DNA from: CAVSVP01 sp963731125
Lineage (GTDB): Bacteria > Pseudomonadota > Gammaproteobacteria > Competibacterales > Competibacteraceae
Assembly: GCA_963731125.1 (NCBI GenBank)
Contig: CAVSVP010000007.1
Span: 959,067-1,023,066, forward strand
Direction: 5' to 3'
Length of the DNA: 64,000 nucleotides
The notes under the pieces were generated by a model that saw only the letters and a program-made list of their open reading frames with translations, had not been told where the DNA came from and made no database searches. Position 1 is the first letter of the stretch, and each line of letters begins with the position of its first letter. The translations under genes and the position numbers were made by a program. Shown here in pieces: positions 53,042-61,618 of the stretch.

Positions 53042-54693
53042 CTCGACTTTTGCAGCAGTTTAATCTTCAAATATCCTTTTTGCGCGGCAATAAGCGCAGT
53101 AGAATATGAATAGACGAGAATTCATCCATCAGCGTGGAGGTGTTCTCATGTTACCGTTGGTTGAGATTCCTGAGCTTGTCCGGCACTATGCGCCATTTTT
53201 TGCGGCGGTATTTTCGGCGGAAGCCTTTGAGCAGTTTCAGCGCTACATTAGTGGCTTGATTCTCTCGGAGAACAAGACGGTTGAGGGAAGCAATCGGGGC
53301 TTTGTGGTCGATGTGCGGAATCAGAGCAGTCTGAATCGGCTATTAACGGCGAGTCCATTTTCGGTCGAGGCGCTTAACCGAGCGCGTCTTGGGTTGCTGG
53401 AGAGTCTGGCGGGCACCCGGATGAAGCCGAAAGGGGTATTGAGTCTGGATGATACCTTGTTGACCCACTATGGCCAGCAGGTTGAGAAGATTGCGTATTG
53501 GTATGACACCTCGCGGGGGTGTTATGTGTGGGCACATAATCTAGTCAATCTGCATTACAGTGATGATCAGACCGACTATCCGGTGGCGTTTCGGTTATGG
53601 GAGCCGGTGGTGGTCGAGGAGCTAGAGGCCGGGCTGCGGGCGGCAGGGGTGCCAATCCGCGCCAGCAAGTCTGCGCTCAAGACCACCGCGCCCAAGAAAT
53701 GGCGCCAGTATCTGCTGAACCTGTGGCGGCGTCATCAACAGAAGCCGGAAGTCCAACGGCTTTATCAAAGCAAGTTGCTATTAGGCCAGCAGCTGCTTAC
53801 CCAGTTCGGTGCCGAGCACCCCGAGCACGGGCTGCCGGTCACCTTTGCCAACTGGTATACGCAACCGGCGTTCTGCCGGTTTTTAGCAAAGCCCCTGAAG
53901 TGCGCTTACGTGGGCACATTGGCAGGCGATGATAAGGTGCGGTTAGCCAGTGGCGAGCACCGCTTGGAAGCGGTTGCTCAGCACCTGCGAGCCGAACATC
54001 ACCAGGCCGTCAACGCCGGTGACAAACCGATCTTTCGTAACCTATCGATTCCCTATAAAGGCCAGAAGGAACCCTATTACAGCTACTGCAACACCCATCA
54101 GATTCCGAACTTTGGCAAGCAACGGTTGGTGATCAATCATCGCCAGGCCGACCTGTCCGACGCGGCAGCATTTTTCATCGGCAATCAGTTGCATTGGCAG
54201 GCCACAGGCATCACCCGGATTCGGCGCCACCGCTGGTCCGTTGAAGTTTATCACGAAGAGGGCAAAGTTGATGGACTCGATCAGTATCAGGTCCGGGACT
54301 TTGCGGCGGTGTATCGACATATCGCGCTTGTCGCCGTGACCTACAGGTTACTGCGCGCAGCCCATCACGATCAGGCCCTCCTTCACCTGCTTCAACGTCA
54401 GCTCCAGACTAAGCTGGAGGGCTCAGCAGGCACGTGGCGTCGCCATACCCAGGCGCAGGCACTGTGGAGCTTGGCGACCTTTATCACCACCGCGCTCTCC
54501 CAAGGGCGGACGCTTGGCGAGGTGATGGCACCTTTGATCGCCGCGCTTTCCTACTGAGAGACGGTGCATCTGCTTCGCGAAGCCGAGGATGGGCTTGGTC
54601 TGGAGCGTCCAGGCCAGGTCAGGGGAGTGGTGCGGCCCCTCCTCTGGAGAAAAGCCCCGATGCTACGCCCTTTGGAGTACTGCAAAAGTCGAG
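53042..54693 (+). mobile_element. IS with CTCGACTTTTGCAG ends
   Basis: Inverted ends CTCGACTTTTGCAG at 53042-53055 and its complement at 54680-54693. No target duplication seen; the right flank was later hit by ISAs1 copy 2. One intact transposase gene. Confidence 0.82.
53148..54557 (+). CDS. DDE transposase (IS4/IS701-like clan)
   Basis: About 469 residues from the ATG at 53148, which has GGAGG seven bases upstream. N-terminal region: LPLVEIPELVRHYAPFFAAVFSAEAFEQFQRYISGLILSENKTVEGSNR. Catalytic core: GVLSLDDTLLTHYGQQVEKIAYWYDTSRGCYVWAHNLVNLHYSDDQTDYPV (Asp), VTFANWYTQPAFCRFLAKPLKCAYVGTLAGDDKV (second acidic region) and RHRWSVEVYHEEGKVDGLDQYQVRDFAAVYRHIALVAVTYRLLR (Glu). The gene is intact. 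The precise IS family is not certain from motifs alone. Confidence 0.85.
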   Translation: MLPLVEIPELVRHYAPFFAAVFSAEAFEQFQRYISGLILSENKTVEGSNRGFVVDVRNQSSLNRLLTASPFSVEALNRARLGLLESLAGTRMKPKGVLSLDDTLLTHYGQQVEKIAYWYDTSRGCYVWAHNLVNLHYSDDQTDYPVAFRLWEPVVVEELEAGLRAAGVPIRASKSALKTTAPKKWRQYLLNLWRRHQQKPEVQRLYQSKLLLGQQLLTQFGAEHPEHGLPVTFANWYTQPAFCRFLAKPLKCAYVGTLAGDDKVRLASGEHRLEAVAQHLRAEHHQAVNAGDKPIFRNLSIPYKGQKEPYYSYCNTHQIPNFGKQRLVINHRQADLSDAAAFFIGNQLHWQATGITRIRRHRWSVEVYHEEGKVDGLDQYQVRDFAAVYRHIALVAVTYRLLRAAHHDQALLHLLQRQLQTKLEGSAGTWRRHTQAQALWSLATFITTALSQGRTLGEVMAPLIAALSY

Positions 54694-54783
54694 ATGTAAA
54701 TGTATAGGGCAATCGCGCTATATAGCTCTTGACAGAGGAGGCAGGTAATGTTGGGAGGCATGCTGATGTTGAGGAGGTAACCG

Positions 54784-55902
54784 ATGCTGTCTGATCCCCG
54801 CCCCTATTTTGCCGAGCTGCCTGACCCCCGCCGGGAAACCCGAAACAAGCTACACAAACTGAATGACATTCTCATGCTCGTATGTTGTGCCGTGCTCAGT
54901 GGAATTGAAGACTGGGTAGGGATGGAGGAATTTGGCAAGCAAAAGGAGGACTGGTTGCGAGAGTTCTTGGAACTGCCGAATGGCATTCCGTCGCATGATA
55001 CGCTCAGTGACGTGTTGGGACGCCTGGCGCCGGGGGCATTTACCGACGCGTTGTTGCGGTGGGTGGAAGTCGCTATCCCGAGTTTAGCCGGTGAACCGGT
55101 GTGCCTGGACGGTAAGCGGTTGCGGGGTAGTCGAGTAGGCGAGCAAGCGGTTCACCTGGTCAGCGCCTATGCGGCGAAAGCTCGCTTAGTCCTTACGCCG
55201 CAGGCGGTGGCGGACAAAACCAATGAAATTACGGTGATGCCGGAATTGCTATCACTGCTGGATGTGCAAGGGGCGGTGGTTACGATCGATGCGATGGGCT
55301 GTCAGAAAGCCATTGCCCAGGACGTGATCGACGCGGGTGCGGACTACATCCTGGTCTCTGAAGGACAACCACCCGGGTCTGCATGACGACGTGCGCTTAT
55401 GGCTAGACACGGAAACGGCCCAGGGCCGCTTGCCCCAGCAGGAGACGGTAGCCAAAGACCATGGTCGAATTGAAATCCGCCGCTACGCCCTGAGTGACGA
55501 GATTGCCTGGCTGGAGCAACCACCCGAGTGGGCCGGACTGCAAGCGGTCGGTCGCGTCGAATCGACCCGAATCATCGGCGAGGCAACGACGACCGAATAC
55601 CGCTATTACCGGTGCTCACTGACCGATCCGGCGTGCTTTGCCGACGCCGTGCGCCGCCACTGGGATACCGAGAATGGTCAGCATTGGATACTGGACGTGC
55701 AGTTCGGCGAGGATGCCAATCGGACACGCCAACATCACGCGCCCGAAACCCTTGCCCTGATCCGGCGGATGGCGCTCAACGGGATACGCCATAACGGCCC
55801 CGCTAAGGATAGCCTGCGACGTCGTCAGCTGCGCGCTTCACTGAACGATGATTACCGCACCCATCTCATCTTCGGGCCTCAGAGGCTGTTGGAAAACCCC
55901 TG
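54784..55902 (+). pseudogene. ISAs1-family transposase (copy 2), one-base frameshift
   Basis: Nearly identical to copy 1 at 4939-6057. After DAGADYIL an extra T (CTGGTCTCTG in place of CTGGCTCTG, near 55352) shifts the frame and ends the first part at 55384. The rest (LKDNHPGLHDDVRLWLDTETAQGRL...DTENGQHWILDVQFGEDANRTRQHHAPETLALIRRMALNGIRHN) is intact in another frame. One residue differs further on (VGRVEST for VGRGEST). As in copy 1 the tail RLLENP comes from R90. Inactive unless supplied in trans. Confidence 0.93.
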
Positions 55903-55971
55903 ATCGAACGATTTCGGAGCATTTTAAATCAACGCATTAGCTTGCGCGCCAGGGTATTTTCCAACAGCCTC
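55882..55971. repeat. R90 copy 7
   Basis: The same insertion as R90 copy 1, duplicated with its host IS. TCA lies at 55879-55881 and 55972-55974, the complement of the TGA seen at copy 1. Confidence 0.95.
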
Positions 55972-56066
55972 TCAACTCACATAGCGCGATTGCCCTATGT
56001 AAATGTAAAATACCGCCTTTTCGGCGATGAATTCTGGGGTATGATGCGCAATTATCTTGTATAGAC

Positions 56067-57479
56067 CATTCGTCACAAGTTAGGAGATTCGTGGAGCTGT
56101 CAAGAGGTAAAATAGCGAATTTTTGATGGAACTGACACCGGCTGGTTGACGAATGAGCAAAGCGAAGAAGTCGCGTAACGCGGACCATGTGCGGCGCAAG
56201 AATGCACCGATGGTGAGCAATGAGGTCATTGAGGAGCGGGTGAAGTCGTTGCTGACGCCGGCCATCCTGGGCCAACAAGGGTATGCCCGGCTGTTGGGGC
56301 TGCGCGAGCGGATCTTGAGCTTTCCGGTGAAGGTGGCAGCGGTATTGACGCGGTTGTGGCGTCAGGTGCCGTCGGTGTGTGAACTGAGCCGCACGTTGGC
56401 CCGCGAGGATTGTCTGTGGGCGGGGCGGATGAAGGTCACGCAACAGGCCCTGAGTCAGCGCTTCTTAAGCTTTCCGGCGGAGTTGTTTCAACGGGTGCTG
56501 CTGGGGCTGTTGCCGGGACTGCAGCGCCGCTGGGCCGAGCGGAGCCGGCCGCTGCCGGCGGCGGTGGTGCGGGCGCGAGAGTCGTTTCGGGAAGTGCTGG
56601 TGGTCGACGGCTCGACGTTGGAGGCGTTGTTTCGCAAGCTCAAGGCGTTGGAGGAGCTGGCGCCGGGGACGTTGGCGGGTAAGATTTGTACGGTGATCGA
56701 CTTGGCCAGTCGCTTACCCCGTTATGTGTGGTTCACCGACGTGGCGCCAGCGCACGATACGAACTTCCTAGAGCGGGTGCTGAAGGTCTCGCGCCCGGGG
56801 ACGTTGTGGATCTTTGATCGGGGCTTGTACGACTTCGATTTTTTCGAGCAAGTCATTGACCGGAGTGCGGCCTGGATCACTCGTAGCAAGTCCAATCTCG
56901 CTTACCGCGTGTCGCAGGTCCTGGAACAGAACGATTTCATCCGCGATCGGTTGGTATCCATCGCGGGCTGCCGTTATCCGCTGCGGTTGGTTGAAATGCG
57001 CTTCGAACGGCACTGGTATCGCTATTTGACCAGGGTGGTGGATCCGACGGTGTTGCCGGCCGAAATGGTGGCCGATCTGTATCGGCGGCGCTGGCGAATT
57101 GAAGAAGCGTTTTTCATTGTCAAGCGGGTGCTGAACCTGTCGTACCTGTGGACCGGATCAGAGAATGGCGTGTTACTGCAAGTGGGGAGCACGTGGTTAT
57201 TCTTTGCGGTGCTGATTGATTTGGGCGACGCGGTAGCCGAGGAGCTGCGCATCGAGTTTGATCAGATTTCGTTGGAGATGTTGATCCGCGGGCTTTACCA
57301 CTTCTCCGTGGCCTACCAGAACGGCTTAGCCGATGACCCGGTGAAATACTTTGCGGCGCCGGAAAATCAGGATCTCGGGGTAGTCAAGCGCGTGCGCAAA
57401 AAACGGCCACCGAAAGCGGATCCACCACCGCCAGATGAAGACTTGACAGAGCTCGGTTTTGCTTAACTTGTGAGGAATG
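56067..57479 (+). mobile_element. IS4-family element
   Basis: The left end begins CATTCGTCACAAGTTA, and the right end read inward begins CATTCCTCACAAGTTA. The 9-bp duplication TGTATAGAC lies at 56058-56066 and 57480-57488. Length 1,413 bp. Confidence 0.9.
56153..57466 (+). CDS. IS4-family transposase
   Basis: The 437-residue protein is intact. N-terminal region: LGQQGYARLLGLRERILSFPVKVAAVLTRLWRQVPSVCELSRTLAREDCLWAGRMKVTQQALSQRFLSFPAELFQRVL. Core: FREVLVVDGSTLEALFRKLKALEELAPGTLAGKICTVIDLASRLP (Asp), GTLWIFDRGLYDFDFFEQVIDRSAAWITRSKSNLAY (Asp) and MVADLYRRRWRIEEAFFIVKRVLNLSYLWTGSENGVLLQV (YREK-type Glu). The C-terminal tail is basic and Pro-rich. It is unrelated at the sequence level to the IS4 element at 17251-18710. 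Confidence 0.95.
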   Translation: MSKAKKSRNADHVRRKNAPMVSNEVIEERVKSLLTPAILGQQGYARLLGLRERILSFPVKVAAVLTRLWRQVPSVCELSRTLAREDCLWAGRMKVTQQALSQRFLSFPAELFQRVLLGLLPGLQRRWAERSRPLPAAVVRARESFREVLVVDGSTLEALFRKLKALEELAPGTLAGKICTVIDLASRLPRYVWFTDVAPAHDTNFLERVLKVSRPGTLWIFDRGLYDFDFFEQVIDRSAAWITRSKSNLAYRVSQVLEQNDFIRDRLVSIAGCRYPLRLVEMRFERHWYRYLTRVVDPTVLPAEMVADLYRRRWRIEEAFFIVKRVLNLSYLWTGSENGVLLQVGSTWLFFAVLIDLGDAVAEELRIEFDQISLEMLIRGLYHFSVAYQNGLADDPVKYFAAPENQDLGVVKRVRKKRPPKADPPPPDEDLTELGFA

Positions 57480-57513
57480 TGTATAGACAGTATCTTGTTC
57501 GGCATGATGTACA

Positions 57514-57615
57514 GTGGATGAGGGCGCTACGGCACTAACGCACTGGGCTATCTTGGCGCTGTTTCTCGGCAACCTGCTCTTTTTGAACTACCAGTACTGG
57601 TGGCATGAGCCGTGA
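57514..57615 (+). CDS. Possible membrane mini-protein or gene remnant
   Basis: A GTG-initiated frame encodes 33 residues with one hydrophobic helix (HWAILALFLGNLLFLNYQYWWHEP). The coherent membrane-segment composition suggests real coding sequence, perhaps the tail of a membrane protein cut off by the IS4 insertion at 57479. No family recognised and no ribosome site seen. Confidence 0.25.
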   Translation: MDEGATALTHWAILALFLGNLLFLNYQYWWHEP

Positions 57616-57736
57616 TTCCCGTCTATGTCACCTGATCTATCCCTGGCAAATTATTACTGTGGTTTTAGATCAAGTTATTGAAATTTAATATATTTTTAAG
57701 GTATTGTTATTCTTATAGAGGTTTTGCGTAACACAA

Positions 57737-59186
57737 ATGATGGTTACCCGGCGTACCCTGTTAAAGAGACTTGCTGCAAGTGCACTCGTTTATCCAGCGC
57801 TACCCTGGCGCTGGCTGGCGGCAGGGGAGCAGCCTGCACCTCGCGATATCGCTTTTTTTTCCGCTAGTCGGTTGAGCGAACTTATCCGGCGCCGGGAAAT
57901 CGGCGCCCTGGAATTGCTGGAATTATATCTCAAGCGCATTGAACAGTTTAATTCAGCCCTCAACGCCGTGATTTGGCTTGATAGCGACCGCGCCCGGCGC
58001 AGGGCGCGGGAGGCGGATAACGCCCTGCGTCGCGGTGAGGTTTGGGGTCCTTTTGCATGGTCTGCCCATGACTGTGAAGGATACGTTTAAAATCGCTGGC
58101 ATGCCCACCACCTCAGGCAATTCCATCTACAAACACTATGTACCTAAAGTTACTGCACCGGCAGTGCAACGTTTAATTGACGCCGGCGCCGTGATTTTCG
58201 GCCGCAGTAATGTCCCTCGGGATGCCAGCGATTGGCAGACCTATAATAAGCTGTATGGAACTACCCATAATCCCTGGAATCGAAAACTCACTCCCGGCGG
58301 ATCTTCGGGAGGCGCCGTGGCAGCGTTGGCCGCTGGATTAACCGTGCTGGAACTGGGCAGCGATTTTGGCGGTTCGATCCGTATACCTGCCCATTTTGCT
58401 GGGGTCTATGGGCACAAATCCAGTTTTGGGCTAATCCCCTATCAGGGTCACATTCCACCGTCTCCTGGCGTTTCGGTTCCTCCGGAGATGGCGGTCATTG
58501 GTCCGCTGGCACGCAGCGCCGAGGACCTGGAACTGGCGCTAAGTCTATTAATCCAGTCGCTTCGGTTGGTAGACCAGCCACCGAAACGGCTGCCTCCACG
58601 GGGAAAAGGCTTACCGGATTATCGGGTAGCTGCCTGGCTGAATGATCCCTACAGCGAGGTGGATGCGGCGGTGCGGATGCCGCTGCGACAAACTGTCGAA
58701 GCATTGCGCCGGGTTAATGGTCAGGTCAATGAACAGGCTCGCCCCGATTTAACGCTGGCGGAGTCTTACGGGGTTTACCGGGAGTTGGTCCAACAGGTTT
58801 TTCGGGGTTACGCGTCTCCCGGTACCGCAGAACGGCAACAACGCCTCAGAAAAGCCTGGCAGGTATTTTTCCGAGATTATGATGTGCTACTGGCGCCGGT
58901 CGCACCTGCTGTGGCCTTTACACACGATCATCGCCAGCCCATCACGGAACGTAATCTCACCGTAAATGGGGCAGCAGTGGATTATGTCTCAAGCTTATCG
59001 GTATGGAGTAGTCTGGCCTCGGCTTCCTATTTACCAGCCACCACCGCACCGGTTGGTTTTTCCCCCGAGGGGTTGCCGGTGGGGATCCAGATTATCGGAC
59101 CTTATCTGGAAGATAGTTCCACTGTGGCCTTTGCCCGTTTGCTGAGCAAGGTGGTCGGCGGTTTTACGGCACCGCCTGACTATTAG
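57737..59186 (+). pseudogene. Amidase-signature hydrolase with Tat-type signal, frameshifted
   Basis: The N terminus carries a twin-arginine-like signal (TRRTLLKRLAASALVYPALPWRWLAAG). The mature amidase has LSELIRRREIGALELLELYLKRIEQFNSALNAVIWLDSDRARRRAREAD. An extra T in a run of four near 58053 shifts the frame; read with one T fewer it continues GEVWGPLHGLPMTVKDTF (catalytic Lys), then LTPGGSSGGAVAALAAGLTVLELGSDFGGSIRIPAHFAGVYGHKSSFG (catalytic cis-Ser and Ser) and PVGIQIIGPYLED. The stop at 59184-59186 lies in a small inverted-repeat element. Amidase-family enzymes hydrolyse amides; the substrate cannot be told. Either a recent pseudogene or a sequencing error. Confidence 0.88.
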
Positions 59187-59274
59187 ACATTATCGGAAAT
59201 AAGCTATTGACTGACTTAACTGCTTGTACATCAAGGGCAATAATTCGCCGAAACCTTAAAACCGATAATGTCTA
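59184..59274. mobile_element. MITE-5-like element (91 bp) providing the amidase stop codon
   Basis: Perfect 13-bp inverted ends TAGACATTATCGG / CCGATAATGTCTA separated by 65 bp. The first three bases are the TAG stop of the amidase gene. A target duplication is not obvious. The 65-bp loop makes a simple terminator unlikely. Confidence 0.55.
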
Positions 59275-59436
59275 TTAAACCATATACCCATTTTTGCTAT
59301 GAGAACTCATCCAATCACTTGACAGAGAGCGGCTATGGATAACCCGCTATGCTCAACCTACCCTTGCAGAGAAAAAAACCGACGAATTCAGATTTCGTTT
59401 GCTAAACCTTTAGATATTCCAACATAGAGTGTAGCC

Positions 59437-60381
59437 ATGGAAATCTATCTTATCGAACCTATTGGCCAGTCTGAGGAAGCCATTCGCGCCCGGTTGGCGG
59501 ACCTGCTTGAGGCGTCTGGCCATCACCTGACCATCTGCGACACCCGCGGTATGAGTGACGCTGATTTGATTCACCACGTTCAGGATGCGGATGCTCTACT
59601 CCTCACTAACCGCCCCCTTTCCGCCGCAGTGATTGAAGCCTGCCCTCAGCTTAAGCTGATTTGTGTCGCTTTTACGGGTCTTGATCATGTGGATCAGGCC
59701 GCCTGCAAAGCGCGCAGCATTTCGCTTTACAATGCGGCAGGTTACGCCGTCCATGCCGTAAGCGAACTGGCAATTGGACTGATGATTGCCCTTTTGCGAC
59801 ACGTCGTCGTTGCCGATGCAACAGTCCGCTCCGGTGGCAGTAATCGTGACCTGCTCGGGCGGGAATTATTCGGTAAGACCCTTGGGATTGTGGGGTGTGG
59901 CGCTATTGGTCTGCAGGTCGCCCGCTTGGGCAATGCCTTTAGCTGCCATGTCCTGGGCTTTGACGCGCTGCCTATCCAAGCTGATGATGTGGTGATTCAG
60001 CAGGTGGCGCTCGATGAACTGCTGGCCCACAGCGACATTATTAGTTTACATGTGCCTCTAAGCGATGCCACCCGTAGCTTAATCGGTCGGAAGCAGTTCT
60101 CCATCATGAAGTCCTCAGCCATTCTTATCAATACAGCTCGTGGGCCGGTCGTTGATCAGACGGCGCTGATTGCGGCCTTGGAGCAGGGCCGCATCGCAGG
60201 TGCAGGCCTGGATGTGTTTGACCGGGAACCCCCTCTGCCTCGGGATCATCCGATTTTTACTGCTCCCCATACGGTACTGGCACCGCATATTGGCTTTGAC
60301 ACGGCCGAGGCCGTTGCTGCGAAGGCCGATATCGCGCTGCGCCATCTTGAGGATTTTTTGCGGCACGGGAAAAATCAGTAG
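59437..60381 (+). CDS. D-isomer-specific 2-hydroxyacid dehydrogenase (NAD-dependent)
   Basis: The 314-residue protein has the two-domain architecture of the family. The catalytic domain is at the N terminus (DALLLTNRPLSAAVIEACPQLKLICVAFTGLDHVDQAACKARSISLYNAAGYAVHAVSELAIGLMIALLR). The NAD-binding fold follows (GKTLGIVGCGAIGLQVARLGNAFSCHVLGFDAL). The catalytic trio is visible: Arg in INTARGPVVDQTAL, Glu in LDVFDREPPLP, His in TVLAPHIGFDTAEA. It reduces 2-ketoacids or oxidises D-2-hydroxyacids; the substrate is not evident. It lies downstream of the amidase and upstream of a DUF3750 gene fragment, all in one direction, but gaps of 250 and 92 bp do not prove an operon. Confidence 0.93.
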   Translation: MEIYLIEPIGQSEEAIRARLADLLEASGHHLTICDTRGMSDADLIHHVQDADALLLTNRPLSAAVIEACPQLKLICVAFTGLDHVDQAACKARSISLYNAAGYAVHAVSELAIGLMIALLRHVVVADATVRSGGSNRDLLGRELFGKTLGIVGCGAIGLQVARLGNAFSCHVLGFDALPIQADDVVIQQVALDELLAHSDIISLHVPLSDATRSLIGRKQFSIMKSSAILINTARGPVVDQTALIAALEQGRIAGAGLDVFDREPPLPRDHPIFTAPHTVLAPHIGFDTAEAVAAKADIALRHLEDFLRHGKNQ

Positions 60382-60473
60382 CCGATAAGGTGAATGCCCT
60401 TGGGTAAGCAACTTTCTGCAGAACATTTCGTACCCTGGCGTGTTGGCATTCAACGACAAAAGGAGGCGTGTCC

Positions 60474-60722
60474 ATGGACTGGTGTGACGCTTGGTTAAAA
60501 GGATCGGTGCGCTGGCTGAGTGCGGTTCTGATACTGATCGTTTTGCTTCCCATCGGCCTGTCCGCGGGCTGTCATTTGTTGCAGCAAAACCGGCCGTTGC
60601 ATTGGTGGGAAGCACGCACCGATAGCACCGGTTTAGCGCCTGATCCATCTACCACCGTAAAAGCCGTGTTACAACGGATCTTCCCCCAGTTAGTGAGCAG
60701 TATTTTTCGTACAATCTATTGA
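60474..60722 (+). pseudogene. DUF3750 protein, N-terminal fragment truncated by an IS1634 element
   Basis: The ATG at 60474 has AGGAGG seven bases upstream. A hydrophobic N-terminal segment (WLSAVLILIVLLPIGLSAGCHLL) precedes HWWEARTDSTGLAPDPSTTVKAVLQ, the conserved opening of DUF3750. Homology ends at about 60680. The remaining residues (RIFPQLVSSIFRTIY) are from the terminal region of the adjoining IS1634 element. The rest of the gene must lie beyond that element, outside the window. Function unknown. Confidence 0.8.
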
Positions 60723-61618
60723 ATTAGCTCAATAAATTGGTGGTAAGCAACAGGAAACGTTCTGCCTACATCATGGCGGCTTTGCAGCGGGTGAAGCGTG
60801 GGGGGGGTGATATCAACAGCCTGGAAAATAGCCTCCTGTTTTGGATCCGGTAGGGGCAGGGTCAGGAAGGTTTGATCACCGCTCTGGTGGCGTTGGAAGC
60901 ACAGCCGCGAGAGCGCGTGCAGGGCATCCTCAATGGTCATGGCGGTATCACCCTCAGCCGTGGTCCCGAACGCGGCTTTGAGGCCGCGCTCAAGCTCCCG
61001 CACCAGTATCAAGGCCAGCATGGCCACCCAGACATGGCCGTGGGTGCGAGTTTGTTTACGCACGAACAGCGGCCTGACTTCCAGCAACGCGGTCTTCATC
61101 AGGCGGAAGTCACGTTCGACTTTTTGCAGATCGCGATAGCGGGCATCGACCGTTCGGGCGTCCAGGTGATCCTTGGTCACATCGGTCTCCAGCACATAAC
61201 AGCCATCCAACAGCGCCGCCTCGGCCTGTTTGTCCTCATCGATTTGGAGGGTGAGTTCGCGGTTCGCCAGTGCCAGCGTCACCAAGCCGCTGAGCTGATG
61301 CCGCTTGGCCCAGCGACTCAGCCGGCGCAGTCCAGCCTCCGGTTGCGCCCGCTTGGAATCGGCGACCAGGGCGTTGCGCTCTGCCACCCGCTGGTGCAGT
61401 TGGGTTAGCTTAGTCTGACGGCGCTGGGTTTGTTTCCGGCGCACCGCCTCGTTGCGCCGCAGCACTAGCCGCAGACCGTCGTGTTCGACCGCCTGAGCCA
61501 CTTCATCGAACAGATCCCGCTCCAGCACTTGCGCCTTGAGCAACTTCCTGACCTCCCAAGTTCGACATTAAATTTTATAACTATTTGATTTGACTTGAAA
61601 CCGTCAAAAAAAATGCCA

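Larger units (their letters stand above)
54705..55997 (+). mobile_element. ISAs1-family insertion sequence, copy 2, carrying R90
   Basis: Same TAGGGCAATCGCGCTAT ends as copy 1. The 10-bp duplication TGTAAATGTA lies at 54695-54704 and 55998-56007. One base longer than copy 1 because of the frameshift in its transposase. Confidence 0.95.
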
